Shown here: in pieces, positions 26,989 through 40,417 of the stretch
Numbering within the stretch: position 1 is the stretch's first letter
How the letters are laid out: every line of letters begins with the position of its first letter
NCBI GenBank assembly: GCA_963776845.1
Contig: CAVZOJ010000019.1
Span: 8,083 to 72,082 of the forward strand
Length of the DNA stretch: 64,000 nt
DNA from: Roseitranquillus sp963776845
GTDB lineage: Bacteria; Pseudomonadota; Alphaproteobacteria; Rhodobacterales; Rhodobacteraceae
Direction of reading: 5' to 3'
The notes under the pieces: generated by a model
Databases searched by the model: none
The model's input: the letters and a program-made list of their open reading frames with translations, nothing else
What the model was told of the DNA's origin: nothing
Translations under genes and position numbers: made by a program

Positions 26989-27939
26989 TTAGCCGAGCCC
27001 GAGCTCGGCGCGGAAATGTGCGATGGTGCGCGGCAGCCCGTCGGCGAGGGAGACCTGCGGAGCCCAGTCCAGAAGCTCGCCCGCTCGGGTGATGTCGGGG
27101 CGGCGCTGTTGGGGATCGTCCTGCAACGCGGGGCGCTGCACCAGCTTCGAACCGCTGCCGGTCAGCGCCAGAACCTCCTCGGCCAGTTCGCGGATCGTCA
27201 TCTCGGCGGGGTTGCCGAGATTGACCGGCCCGGTCACGTCGTCCTCCGTGGCCATCATCCGCATCATCCCTTCGATCAGGTCGTCGACGTAGCAGAACGA
27301 GCGGGTCTGCTGCCCCTCGCCGTGGATGGTGATGTCCTCGCCGCGCAGCGCCTGCACCGCGAAGTTCGACACCACGCGCCCGTCGTTCATGTTCATCCGC
27401 GGCCCGTAGGTATTGAAGATGCGGATCACCTTGATCGGCATTCCGTGCTGGCGGCGGTAGTCGAAGAACAGCGTCTCGGCGCAGCGCTTGCCCTCGTCGT
27501 AGCACGAGCGCGGGCCGATCGTGTTGACGTTGCCCCAATAGCTTTCGGGCTGCGGATGCACTTCCGGGTCGCCGTAGATCTCGGAGGTCGAGGCCTGCAG
27601 GATTTTTGCCTTCACCCGCTTGGCGAGACCCAGCATGTTGATCGCGCCGATGACGGAGGTCTTGGTCGTCTGCACCGGGTCGTGCTGGTAGTGGATCGGC
27701 GAGGCCGGGCAGGCGAGGTTGTAGATCTCGTCGACCTCGACGTAGAGAGGGAAGGTCACGTCGTGGCGCATCGCCTCGAAGTTCGGCTTGTCGAGCAGGT
27801 GCGCGATGTTGGTGCGGCGGCCCGTGAAGTAGTTGTCGACGCAGAGCACCTCGTGCCCCTGAGCGACAAGCCGCTCACACAGATGGCTGCCGAGAAAACC
27901 GGCACCGCCGGTGACCAGGATGCGTTTCGCGTCGCTCAT
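26989..27939 (-). CDS. UDP-glucuronate decarboxylase / UDP-xylose synthase (316 aa)
   Basis: Extended SDR fold with GGAGFLGSH (11-19), YNLACPASPIHYQHDPVQT, STSEIYGDPEVHPQPESYWG and Y147-x3-K151 (YDEGK). The motif YNLACPASP and the PESYWGNVN stretch are the signature of UXS enzymes, which decarboxylate UDP-glucuronate to UDP-xylose with recycled NAD+. The ATG at 27939 has AGGGAA upstream; an earlier ATG at 27999 lacks such a site. It uses the Ugd product and competes with the 4-epimerase. It is divergent from the FAD oxidoreductase gene across a 246-base promoter region. Confidence 0.93.
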   Translation of the reverse strand: MSDAKRILVTGGAGFLGSHLCERLVAQGHEVLCVDNYFTGRRTNIAHLLDKPNFEAMRHDVTFPLYVEVDEIYNLACPASPIHYQHDPVQTTKTSVIGAINMLGLAKRVKAKILQASTSEIYGDPEVHPQPESYWGNVNTIGPRSCYDEGKRCAETLFFDYRRQHGMPIKVIRIFNTYGPRMNMNDGRVVSNFAVQALRGEDITIHGEGQQTRSFCYVDDLIEGMMRMMATEDDVTGPVNLGNPAEMTIRELAEEVLALTGSGSKLVQRPALQDDPQQRRPDITRAGELLDWAPQVSLADGLPRTIAHFRAELGLG

Positions 27940-28185
27940 CGTGTTCCCTGCAGTAGCATTTTCATGACCCTCTATGTCTGTAGCGTGCCGCGATGCCAAG
28001 TCGTGGGCCGCCCTCTGCCCGTTTGCCGGGCGTCATGTCACGGAATCTGCAGCGCGACGTTAAGTGTACCGCCACGGCCGGCGTTTCATGGCCGAATGGT
28101 TTCGCCTAGACGGGGCTCTGGTCTAGGTAACTGGATCATGTATGCCGCCAACGCGGGGGCGGAGCTGTTCAGGGGTGATATACAC

Positions 28186-29688
<1,503 letters not shown>

Positions 29689-29707
29689 GATCGTGCCGGG
29701 CGCATTC

Positions 29708-30742
29708 ATGGCGGCTGGAGGGCCCCTGGGGACTACGGCATCGACGCCCCAGCAACGCCGAGGCGTCGACACCTCTATAGAGGCGCTGCGTGTCATCGCG
29801 ACCTTCCTGCTCGTGTCGTACCATGTCATGAACGGGCCGGAGATGAAGACGATTGCCGGGGCCGCGCATCCGCTCCGGCTGGTGAGCGAGTTCTTCGTCG
29901 ACCTCAGGATGCCGCTGTTCGCCTTCATCTCGGGCTACGTCTACGCGATCCGGCCGATCGGGACGGGCCCTTGGCCATCCTTCGTCCTCGGCAAGGCGCG
30001 TCGCCTGCTGGTGCCGGGAGCGATCGCCGCGCTGAGCTTCGCCGCAGCCTCGGCTCTTCTCGGCCGACGCTTCACGGTGCCTTTCGACGAGATCTGGCGG
30101 ATTCTGCTCTATCCTTACGCGCACTACTGGTTCCTGCAGTCGATCTTTCTCATCCTGCTGCTCGTCGCCCTGTCCGAAAAGCTCATCGGACCGCGTGTGG
30201 TGATGCCGCTCTTCTTCGTCATGGCGTCTGCGGCGCTCGTTTCGGGCTACTGGCTGCCGATCCAGTTCTTTTCGGCGCAAGGGGCGGCCTATCTCTTGCC
30301 CTACTTCACGCTCGGCGCGCTGGTGGTGCGGCACCGCGACCTGCTCGACCGCAACCGCGGCAAGATACTCGCGGTGACCCTTCCCCTGCTCGTCGGCACC
30401 GCGGCCTGGAACATCAGCCTCTATTCCGCGACGGGCGCATTCTCGCAGACCCGCCACGACCTGCAGAGCTGGATGTTCGCGGTCAGCGCCTGCCTTCTTC
30501 TGATCCTGTTTCCGGTGCGCTCGCGCCATTTCGCCGCCTTCGGCGCGTTCAGCTTCACCATATACCTCTACCACGTCTTCGGCACGGCCGGCGCGCGCGA
30601 AGCGCTGACTGCCATCGGCATCCACGACATCTGGCTGCTCTACGCCGGCGGCGTCGTCGCAGGCTTCGGCCTTCCCATCGTGCTGCACCTCGCGGTCCGC
30701 AGGTTCGGTCCGGCCCGACGCCTGATCCTGGGTCTGCGCTAG
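29708..30742 (+). CDS. acyltransferase 3 family membrane protein (344 aa)
   Basis: About ten hydrophobic segments with the family markers: SIEALRVIATFLLVSYHV at the start (the R-x10-H pair), RMPLFAFISGYVYA, and HYWFLQSIF. Members O-acetylate or O-succinylate polysaccharides such as exopolysaccharide and O-antigen using acyl-CoA. I used the ATG at 29708, 19 bases after the FAD gene stop; a GTG at 29693 is also possible. Likely cotranscribed with the FAD oxidoreductase, giving acyl decoration of the same glycan. Confidence 0.88.
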   Translation: MAAGGPLGTTASTPQQRRGVDTSIEALRVIATFLLVSYHVMNGPEMKTIAGAAHPLRLVSEFFVDLRMPLFAFISGYVYAIRPIGTGPWPSFVLGKARRLLVPGAIAALSFAAASALLGRRFTVPFDEIWRILLYPYAHYWFLQSIFLILLLVALSEKLIGPRVVMPLFFVMASAALVSGYWLPIQFFSAQGAAYLLPYFTLGALVVRHRDLLDRNRGKILAVTLPLLVGTAAWNISLYSATGAFSQTRHDLQSWMFAVSACLLLILFPVRSRHFAAFGAFSFTIYLYHVFGTAGAREALTAIGIHDIWLLYAGGVVAGFGLPIVLHLAVRRFGPARRLILGLR

Positions 30743-31295
30743 GCACCCCGCTCGAGTTGGCGATCATCCGCCATATGCGACAAAACGCCGCTTGGACTTT
30801 CCTCGGGGGCTGCCCGGGAACTTTACTTTAACGTGCATCAGGTCGCCGGTCGTTCTGTCTAAGACAGAGGAACTCCAGCGGCGATCGATATTCTGAAGGC
30901 TCGGGAGCCATCCCGTCGAGCAGCTCAGAACGCCTTGCAGGAGAGTAACTCGCCTGTATCGAGACGTTTACCGCATGGTAACCTTAACGTGCGGTAAAGA
31001 TTTCCCTGTCTTCAGAAACGGTGAAGAAACTGTTACCCTCGATGAGGGGTAGTTGTGAGTGTGTGTGTCGTGGGGCGAGGATTTCTTGACATATTTGAAT
31101 CAGCGCAATCCAGGCTTGGGTCTGGAGCATCTTTCAATGGCGTATGCCGCGGGGACTCCGGGACTCGCGACGGGTGCGGCAGGCGTGCCCATGAAGGACA
31201 CCAACGGCTGACGCCCGCCGCATTAACTGGCGCAATTCTCCCGATCGAAAAAAGGTTCGCCGGCAAGCGTCCGGCATCGATGAGGACGTAGTACC
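30743..31295. other. 553-base intergenic region before the giant malectin gene
   Basis: Lower in G+C than the genes around it; no convincing gene on either strand. It should hold the promoter and leader of the gene starting at 31296. Visible elements are a 9-bp inverted repeat at 30967-30998, two copies of TTAACGTGC (about 30829 and 30984), and a GAGGA before the GTG start. Confidence 0.6.
30967..30998. promoter_or_regulatory. inverted repeat TTTACCGCA / TGCGGTAAA upstream of the giant gene
   Basis: TTTACCGCA at 30967-30975 pairs with TGCGGTAAA at 30990-30998, with a 14-base spacer that includes GGTAACC and TTAACG. It looks like an operator for a dimeric regulator, about 300 bases before the start of the giant gene. 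No regulator is identified. Confidence 0.4.
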
Positions 31296-34200
31296 GTGGC
31301 AGGCGAAGCGACACTAAAGATCACCCTCGGCGAGGGCATCCAGTACTCCAACTACAGCAACAACTCGTTCGTGGTGGGGAATGTCGGGACAAGGGGATCT
31401 CGAAAATCGAGATCGACGTCACCAATGCCCTGTTCCCCGACACCGTGTTCGATCCTTACGGCGTAGCCGGCGACACCGTCGCCAAGGAATTGAGCATCAA
31501 TTTCGTCGGCAGCACCGGCGTCATCGCGCCGAGTGCAGTCCTCCTACATCGGTGCCGGCGGCACGGCTGGCTTCGAGGGGATCCAGATCCTGTTCGACGC
31601 AGACCGTGAACGGCGGGTTCAAGCCCGGCGAGCAGATGCGCTTTTCGGTCGACATGGACCCGAACTCGATCGCCGGCTCGACCAAGAGCGTGGTTGACGG
31701 CGGGTCCGAGCCTGCATGGGACGTGGGCGGCGTCAGCGGCGCCGAACTGATCGGCTCGACCTTCACCGTTACCTTCACCGACGGCACCACCGCCTCCGGG
31801 CAGCTGCAGGGCCTCTTCAATTCCGACGGCACGCCCGGACCAGGCAGGGGCGCAGGCATTGCCTCGCAGGACATTTCGGGCGGCACCGTCGATCTCCAAG
31901 TGAACGGCCTCGCGCCGGGCGGAACCGGCAGCTATGCTGCGGGCGGTCCGCAGGTCATCGTCGACGGCCCCGCGGGCGAGACTGCCCGGATCGTGCTCGC
32001 CAAGGGCTTCATCCAGCCCGGCGATAACCCTTCGCCGATCAACTCTACAAGTCGCAGCTCGACGCCCAACTCGACGCCGCTTGCGGCGTCGGACTTCCCG
32101 GCCAACAACGCCGTCGAGTTCCAGGTCGTCGACGTTGTCCTGACCGGGATCGCCGCAGGACATCACCTCATCTTTCGACTTCACCGGCGTCCCGGTCGCG
32201 GGCGTCGCCGATGCCGACGCGCTGCCTCTGGGCTTCGTGGCGAGCCTCGTCGACCCCGCGCGTGAGGGACTCGCCACCGGGCCCGTCACACGCCGATCTA
32301 CCTCGTCGCCGAGGCGGGGCCGAACACCCCGCCGCTGGCGGAGGACGACGCCGCGTCGAGCGACGGCTCGGCGGTGACGGTCGACGTTCTGACGAACGAC
32401 AGCGACGCCGACGGCGACATGCTCGCGATCGCCACGTTCGGCCAGGGCGCCGACGGCACGGTCACGCTCGACGACAACGGCACGCCTGGCGATACCGGCG
32501 ACGACCGGCTGGTCTACACGCCGGGCGCGGGCTTCTCTGGGTCCGACAGCTTCACCTATACGGTCGAGGACGGCCAGGGCGGCAGCGACACCGCGACGGT
32601 GACGGTGAGCGAGGGCACCCCCCCGCCGCCCTTCGAGCTCAACATCAATGCAGGCGGCGGCGCCTACACTGCCTCGGACGGGACCCAGTTCGTCGCCGAC
32701 ACCTATTTCTCGGGCGGCACGGCCTATTCCGACAGCTTCGCGGTAGCCGGAACGCCGGACGACCCGATATTTCAGAGCTGGCGGTCGCGGTCGTTCAGCT
32801 ATGCGATCGACGTCGCGCCCGGCACCTACTCGGTCGAGCTGCACTTTGCCGAGAACCTCTGGGAGAATGCCGGCGACCGGGTGTTCGACATCCTCGCCGA
32901 GGGCGGCATCATCCTCGACAACTTCGACGTCGTAGCCGCCGCGGGCGCCAGATACACCGCCTATACCACGCTGCCGATCACGGTCGAGGTGACCGACGGG
33001 GTCCTGAACCTCGACTTCGACAGCGAGAAGCGCAACCCGATCGTGAGCGCGATCAGCATCCGCTCGGTGTCTGGTGACGGGGCGGTGCCGGTTGGGGTCG
33101 ACGACGCCTATGCCGTCGACGAGGATGGCGCGCTGACGGTCAATGCCGCGAACGGGCTGCTGGCCAACGACAGCGATGCCGATGGCGACACGCTTACAGC
33201 GAGCGTTGCGACCGATCCCGAGAACGGGACGCTCACACTCAACGCCGATGGTTCGTTCACCTATGTGCCGGACGCCGACTTCTCGGGGTCGGACAGCTTC
33301 CTCTACGCAGTGTCCGACGGTACCGGGCGGGTCGCCCAGGCGACAGCCACGATTACCGTGAACCCGCTGAACGACGATCCCGTGGCGGTCGATGACGAGG
33401 CCATCAGCGATGGCTCGGCGGTGACGGTCGACGTTCTGACGAACGACACCGACGCCGACGCCGACATGCTCGCGATCGCCACGTTCGGCCAGGGCGCCGA
33501 CGGCACGTGTCACGCTCGACGACAACGGCACGCCTGGCGATACCGGCGACGACCGGCTGGTCTACACGCCGGGCGCGGGCTTCTCTGGGTCCGACAGCTT
33601 CACCTATACGGTCGAGGACGGCCAGGGCGGCAGCGACACCGCGACGGTGACGGTGAGCGAGGGCACCCCCGCCGCCGCCCTTCGAGCTCAACATCAACGC
33701 AGGCGGCGGCGCCTACACTTCGACTGACGGCGACGAATACATCGCCGACGCCTACTTCACCGGAGGCACTGCAGATTCGAACTCGGAACCGGTCGCTGGC
33801 ACCGACGATCCGACCTGCTTCAGAGCTGGCGGTCGCGGTCGTTCAGCTATGCGATCGCCGTCGCGAACGGCACCTACGTCGGTCGACCTGCAGTTCGCCG
33901 AGAATCTACTGGGAGAATGCCGGCGACCGGGTGTTCGACATCCTGGCCGAGGGCGGCAACGGTGCTCGACAACTTCGACGTCTGCGCCGCCGCGGGCGCC
34001 AGATACACCGCCCATACCACGCTGCCGATCACGGTCGAGGTGACCGACGGGGTCGCTCGAACCTCGACTTCGACAGCGAGAAGCGTAAGCCGATCGTGAG
34101 CGCGATCAGCATCCGCGCGGTGTCTGGTGACGGGGCGGTGCCGGTTGGGGTCGACGACGCCTACGCCGTCGACGAGGATGGCGCGCTGACGGTCAATGCC

Positions 34201-37200
34201 GCGAACGGGCGTGCTGGCCAACGACAGCGATGCCGATGGCGACACGCTTACAGCGAGCGTTGCGACCGATCCCGAGAACGGGACGCTCACACTCAACGCC
34301 GATGGTTCGTTCACCTATATGCCGGACGCCGACTTCTCGGGGTCGGACAGCTTCACCTACGCAGTGTCCGACGGACCGGGCGGGTCGCCCAGGCGACAGC
34401 CACGATTACCGTGAACCCGCTGAACGACGAGCCCGTGGCGGTGGACGACGCGGCCATCAGCGACGGCGTCGGCGGTGACGGTCGACGTTCTGACCAACGA
34501 CAGCGACGCCGACGGCGACCCGCTGTCGCTGGCCTCGTTCGGCCAGGGCGCGGACGGCACGGTCACGCGGGACGACAACGGCACGCCGGGCGAACCGGCG
34601 ACGACATGCTGGTCTACACGCCGGGCGCGGGCTTCTCTGGGACCGACAGCTTCACCTATACGGTCGAGGACGGCCAGGGCGGCAGCGACACCGCGACGGT
34701 GACGGTGAGCGAGGGCACCCCGCCGCCGCCCTTCGAGCTCAACATCAATGCCGGCGGCGGCGCCTACACCGCCTCGGACGGGAACGCAGTACGTCGCCGA
34801 CACCTACTTCTCGGCGGCACGCCATTCCGACAGCTGTCGCGATCGCCGGCACGCGAGGACGACCCGATCTCTACCAGAGCTGGCGGTCGGCAAACGTTCG
34901 GCTACGAGATCGCCGGTCGCGAACGGCATCTACGCGGTCGACCTGCACTTTGCCGAGAATCTACTGGACGACGGCCGGCAAGCGGGTACTTCGACATCAA
35001 GATCGAGGGCGGCATCGGTGCTCGACAACTTCGACGTCTCGCGGCCGCGGGCGGCAATCGACACCGCCTACACGACGGCGCCGATCACTGGTCGAGGTGA
35101 CCGACGGGGTCGCTCGAACATCGACTTCGACACCGAGCTGCCGCAACCCGATCGTCAGCGCGATCAGCATCCGCGCACCGCGGAACGCCCGCCGGAGGCC
35201 GAGGACGACGCCTACGTCGTCGCCGAGGACGGCACGCTGACGGTCGCCGCGGCAACCGGCGTGCTCGCCAACGACGGCGACCCCGATGACGAGGCGCTCT
35301 CGACGAGCGTGGTGACGGGACCCGCGAACGGCTCGGTCACGCTACGCCGGACGGCTCTTTCGTCTACATGCCGGCGCTCAACTTCGCCGGTACCGACAGC
35401 TTCACCTACGCGGTCACTGATGCACCGGGTTTCACCTCCGAGGCCACGGCGACCATCACCGTCGACTGCGGTGAACGACCCGCCGGTCGCGGTCGCCGAC
35501 AGCTATCGACCCCGGTCGAACCAGTCGTTCACGGTCGGCGTCGCGGAGGGCGTGCTCCAAAACGACGTCGATGCCGACGGTGACCCGCTCAGGGTCATCG
35601 CGGTGAACGGCGAGACCCTCAACGTCGGTCAGCAGATGACGCTGGCCTCGGGCGCCCTGCTGACGCTGCGCGGCAACGGCCGGTTCGACTACACGCCCTT
35701 CAGCGATTTCGTGGGCGAGGACAGCTTCACCTATACGGTGAGCGACCCCTCCGGACCCGGCAGTACCGCGACGGTGACGATCAATGTCGTCTCGGACCTG
35801 CCGCCGACGGTCGGGACCAATACCGGCGCCATGGTGGACGAGGGCAGCGTAGTGACGATAGATCGCCGCCTTGCTCGGCACGACCGATCCCGACACCCCG
35901 CCCGACATGCTCGTCTACACGCTGACCTCGGTGCCGGCGAATGGCGTCCTGTCCCGCGATGGCACGCCGCTCGTCCCGGGCGGCAGCTTTACCCAGGCCG
36001 ACATCGATCGCGGCATTCTGCAACTATGCGCATGACGGGTCGGAGACCTTTGCGGACGGCTTCGGTTTCGAGGTCTCGGACGGACTCTTCACGATCGACG
36101 GCCAGTCCTTCGCGATCACCGTCGGTCCGGTGAACGACGACCCGATCGGCGTCGACGACAGCTACGGCGCGAACTTCGAGACGCCGCTCTCGATCCCGGT
36201 CGGGGGCGTGCTTGCCAACGACACCGATGCCGAGGCGCGGCGCCCTGACCGTCACTGCGGTCAACGGCGCGGCCTCCGCCGTCGGCACCGAGATCGTCCT
36301 GGCCTCCGGAGCGCTCCTGACGCTCGCGGCAACGGCAGCTTCGACTACACGCCGGCCGCGACCTTCTCCGGCGAGGACAGCTTCACCTACACGGTGGAGG
36401 ATGGCGACGGCGGCAGCGACACCGCTACGGTGACGGTCGACGTCGCTCCGTCCGGCACCCGCTTTCGCGCTCTACATCAACTCGGGCGGCACCAGCCTAC
36501 ACCACCACGAGCGGGACAACCTACGTCGCCGACACCTACTTCACGGGCGGCAAGACTTCAAGACGACCAACCCGATCGCGGGGACGCTGGAGGACACGCT
36601 GTTCCAGACTGAGCGGTACGGCGACTTCTCCTACCACATCGCGGTGGATCCCGGCCGCTACTCGATCGACTTCGCCTTCGACGAGATGTTCTTCACCGCG
36701 GCCGGCAAGCGGGTGTTCGACGTTCTGATCGAGGGCAAGAGCGTGTTTGACGATCTCGACATCTTCGCTGAAGCGGGCGGCAAGGACATCGCCTGGAACT
36801 CAGCGCCAGTCGTCGTCAACGTCCTCGACGGCAGCCTCGACATCGAGTTCATCTCCGGGGTCGAAAATGCCAAGGTCAACGCGATCGGCATCATCAAGTT
36901 GACCTCGCCCGACGGCAACGCTCCGATAGCCCAGAACGACTCGGCCGCAACGTCGTTCGGCACTTCGGTCGGCATCGACGTCCTGGCCAACGACCTCGAC
37001 TTCGACGGCGACTCGCTGCAGATCATCTCTGCGGGCGAGGGGGCGGCGCTCGGCACGGTGACGATCAACGATGCCGGCACGCCGGGCGACACGACCGACG
37101 ACTATCTCGACCTACACCTCGAACGGGACTGGCGCGGGAGCAGACTTCTTTACCTACACCATCTCGGACGGAACCGGGAAAACCGCGACCGCCACTGTCG

Positions 37201-39671
37201 AGGTCGACGTCGCGCCGCTCGACACGATCGCATTCACCTCGGTGTCGCTGACCGGGATTCCGGACAGGAACTACACCTCGCTCGAGTTCGGTCCCGACGG
37301 CCGGCTCTATGCGTCGCACCGGTTCGGCGAGATCTATGCCTTCGACATTGAGCAGCAGGTCGACGCGACCGGCAAGATCACCGGCTATCTCGCGACCAGC
37401 ACTCGAGACGATCTCGCTCATCAAGACGATCGTCAACCACAACGACGACGGCACCGTGGCGTCCGGCGTCTCCGACCGGCAAGTCACTGGCATCGTCACG
37501 TCGGGAACGGTCCAGAACCCGGTTATCTACGTCTCGTCGAGCGATCCGCGCGAGGGCGGCGGCGGCAGGCCGGCGGCTATGGCGACACCGGGCTCGACAC
37601 CAACTCGGGCATCATATCGCGGCTCACCTGGAACGGCTCGTCCTGGGAAAAGCTCGACCTCGTGCGCGGCCTGCCTCGGTCGGAGGAGAACCATTCGACC
37701 AACGGCATGGTGCTGACCACCGACTCCGACACCGGGCACCGGATTTTGCTTGCCGCGCAAGGCGGCAACACCAATGCCGGGGCACCGTCCAAGAACTTCG
37801 CCTATGCTTCGGAGACGGCGCTGTCGGCTTCGATCCTGAAGATCGACCTGACCATGCTCGAAAGTGGGACCGGCCAGTTCGCGGTCAAGACCGACGGGGC
37901 AAACCAGTATGTCTACGACCTGCCGACGGTCGGCGGCCTCTCACCCTTTGGCGGCATGGACGGCCTCAACCAGGCACGGCTCGTCGAGGGTGGCCCGGTA
38001 TCGGTCTACTCCTCGGGTTTCCGCAACCCCTATGATATCGTCGAGACTGAGGACGGCGACATCTTCACCATCGACAACGGCGCCAACCACGGCTGGGGCG
38101 GACTGCCGGCCGGCGAGGGGACGGGCAACGTTACCGACCAAGTGCCGGCGGCGGGCAACGACCCGGACGGGTTCACCAGCGTCAACAACCTCGACCATCT
38201 GGAGTTCATCACCGGCGAAGGCTACTACGGCGGGCATCCGAACCCGATCCGCGCGAACCCCACCGGTGCCGGCATCACCTATACCGACGTCAACGGTGTC
38301 GAGGTCTGGTCACAGAACCCCGGCGGCGCCTGGCCGCCGGTCGACCCGTCGTTCTCGTTTCCCGACGACGGCGACTTCCTGCTGCCGGGGGTCGAGGACG
38401 ACGCCCTCGTGACCTGGTCCTATTCGACCAATGGAATTGCGGAATACACCTCCGCGGCGTTCCAAGGGGCGATGCAGGGTAACCTGCTCACCGCGGCGTT
38501 CGACTCGAGCATCTACCGGATCGTTCTGAACCCGACGAACACCGGCGCCATCAAGGAGGCGATCGCGACGGGCCTGAATGGCATCCCGCTCGATGTCATC
38601 TCCCAGGGCGACGCCGACCTCTTCCCGGGTACGATCTGGGTAGCCTACGTGGCAGGCGGCGAGGACATCGGGGTACTTGTCCCGACCTTCGTCTCCGGTA
38701 CTCCCGACGACCTCGACGGGGACGGCTTCCTTAACGACGATGAGATTGCAAACGGAACCAATCCCAACAGCCCGGCCAGCGTGCCATCCGACAACGACGG
38801 CGATTTCATCTCGGACCTCCTCGACGAGGACGACGACAACGACGGCCTGTTCGACCCGGTCGACCATTTCGCCCTCGACGCCACGAACGGGACCTCGCGC
38901 GTCATCACCGATACCGAATCGTTCCTCAATCCGCTCCGGAACGACAACCCCGGGACCGGATTCGCCGGCCTCGGATTCACCGGCTGGATGACGAACGGGA
39001 CGTCGGACTACCTCACGCTGTACGACGACGACAACCTGATCGCCGGCGGCACCTCGGGCATCTTCTCGATCGTCGAGACCAGCTCGGGCGACGCCCGCGG
39101 CGGGCTCAACACGCAGGAGAACGGCTTCCAGTTTGGCGTCACAGTTGGCACCACGGGTCCGATGCTGATACAGGCGGGGCTGATCAATGTGCTTTCGCCG
39201 CTGACCATAGCCAATCTCGACCCAGGCCAATCGGCGGGGATCCAGATCGGCACCGGCGATCAGGACAACTACGTCAAGCTGGCCATTGGCGTCGACGCTG
39301 CGGGCGAACTCGGCATCGTGCTTCTGCACGAGGAGAACGGCATCGTCCTTGAAGAGACGTTCATACAGGGAAGCGCGATCCCGATCGGATCACAAGTAGA
39401 TCTCTTTTTAGAGGTCGACCCGACGACTGGCACCGTCGCGCCTGGCTGGCAGATCGATGGTGGCGCGGGAGAAACCGGAGCCGGCATCACCGTGGGCGGC
39501 GACATCTTGGCAGCGATCCAAGGCACCTACCAGAACGATGGCCATGACAGTGCGCTTGCCGTCGGTGTCATGGCGACCAACGGACCGACCGGCGACGGCT
39601 TCGCGGCTCAGTACGACTTCATCGATATCTATGCCGGGTCACTCGCAGACCATTTCGACCTGATCGCCTAA
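31296..39671 (+). CDS. giant secreted-type protein: cadherin-like, malectin and dehydrogenase-propeller domains (about 2,790 aa, many frameshifts)
   Basis: The GTG at 31296 (GAGGA upstream) opens MAGEATLKITLGEGIQYSNY. An N-terminal domain (to about 32320) is followed by bacterial cadherin/tandem-95-like repeats with DVLTNDSDADGD, malectin-like domains (32632, 33681, 34732 and 36470 on, each with FELNINAGGG or a relative and ELHFAE), a glucose/sorbosone-dehydrogenase-like propeller (about 37225-38700, YTSLEFGPDGRLYAS, GFRNPYDI), thrombospondin-3-like calcium repeats (DDLDGDGFLNDDE) and a concanavalin-like tail. Malectin and these folds bind carbohydrate. There is no signal peptide. The frame breaks repeatedly by single bases between 31380 and 37570; after that it is intact to the stop. 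Confidence 0.72.
32374..35190 (+). repeat. near-identical tandem cadherin/malectin modules (three copies)
   Basis: The segment starting GTGACGGTCGACGTTCTGA recurs at 32374, 33421 and 34475, a period of about 1,050 bases. Each copy holds a cadherin-like domain and a malectin-like domain plus another cadherin-like repeat. Copies 1 and 2 are almost the same over long stretches (for example the block ending in GTGAGCGAGGGCACC). The third diverges toward 35190. Most breaks of the frame fall in copies 2 and 3. Confidence 0.85.
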
Positions 39672-39693
39672 ACGAAACCGGACGGCATCGAAA

Positions 39694-39720
39694 AGGCAGC
39701 GCTTCTCAGAGGTGCTGCCT
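39694..39720 (+). terminator. possible terminator after the giant gene
   Basis: AGGCAGC (39694-39700) and GCTGCCT (39714-39720) form a 7-bp stem with a 13-base loop, 23 bases after the stop. There is no T-run after it, so its function as a terminator is uncertain. Confidence 0.4.
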
Positions 39721-40417
39721 ACATACGCCTGCGCGAATTCGCGGGATCCCGCCTTCTCGGGTGGACACCCATTGCGAGTATCTGTGTCCTGCGCCGGAAG
39801 CAGCTGCTGCCGCTCGTTAAATATCATAATCATCATTACACGCGGTACGTTTGTGTAGCCGCAAAGCTAAAATGTCACCCGTGAGCAAAGCAGAAGTGTC
39901 ACCTCTTCCCGCTGGGAGCAGCGCGGAGGAGCGGCATGGGATGGGTGACGATGAGCGAGCGGGAGCTGAACCGTATCGAGGTGCTGGCGCAGGTCGATGA
40001 CGGCAAGCTGAGCGTCGAGGCCGCCGGCGGCATGCTGGCTCTGAGCCGGCGTCAGATGTTTCGCCTGCTGAAGCGCTATCGGACCGATGGCGCGGCTTCG
40101 ATCCGGCACAAGGCGCGCGGTCGGGCACCGAACAACAAGATCCATGCCGCCAGGCGCGACTACGCGCTGGCGCTGGTCCGTGAGAGCTATCAGGACTTCG
40201 GTCCGACGCTGGCAGCCGAGATGCTGGCGGAACGCCACGGGCTGACGGTGTCGCGCGAGACCCTGCGCAAGTGGATGTCGGAAGCCGGCCTCTGGCTGCC
40301 GAAAGCGCAGCGTCGCAGCTTCCATCAGCCGCGGCTGCGCCGGGAACGCTACGGGGAGCTCGTACAGATCGACGGCTCCGACCACCGTTGGTTCGAAGAC
40401 CGCGCGGAGCCATGCAC

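Noticed and set aside
26836..28185. An open extension of about 450 codons upstream of the FAD oxidoreductase
   Set aside because: It is antisense to the UDP-xylose synthase gene, has low-complexity sequence, and the good ribosome site is at 28186.
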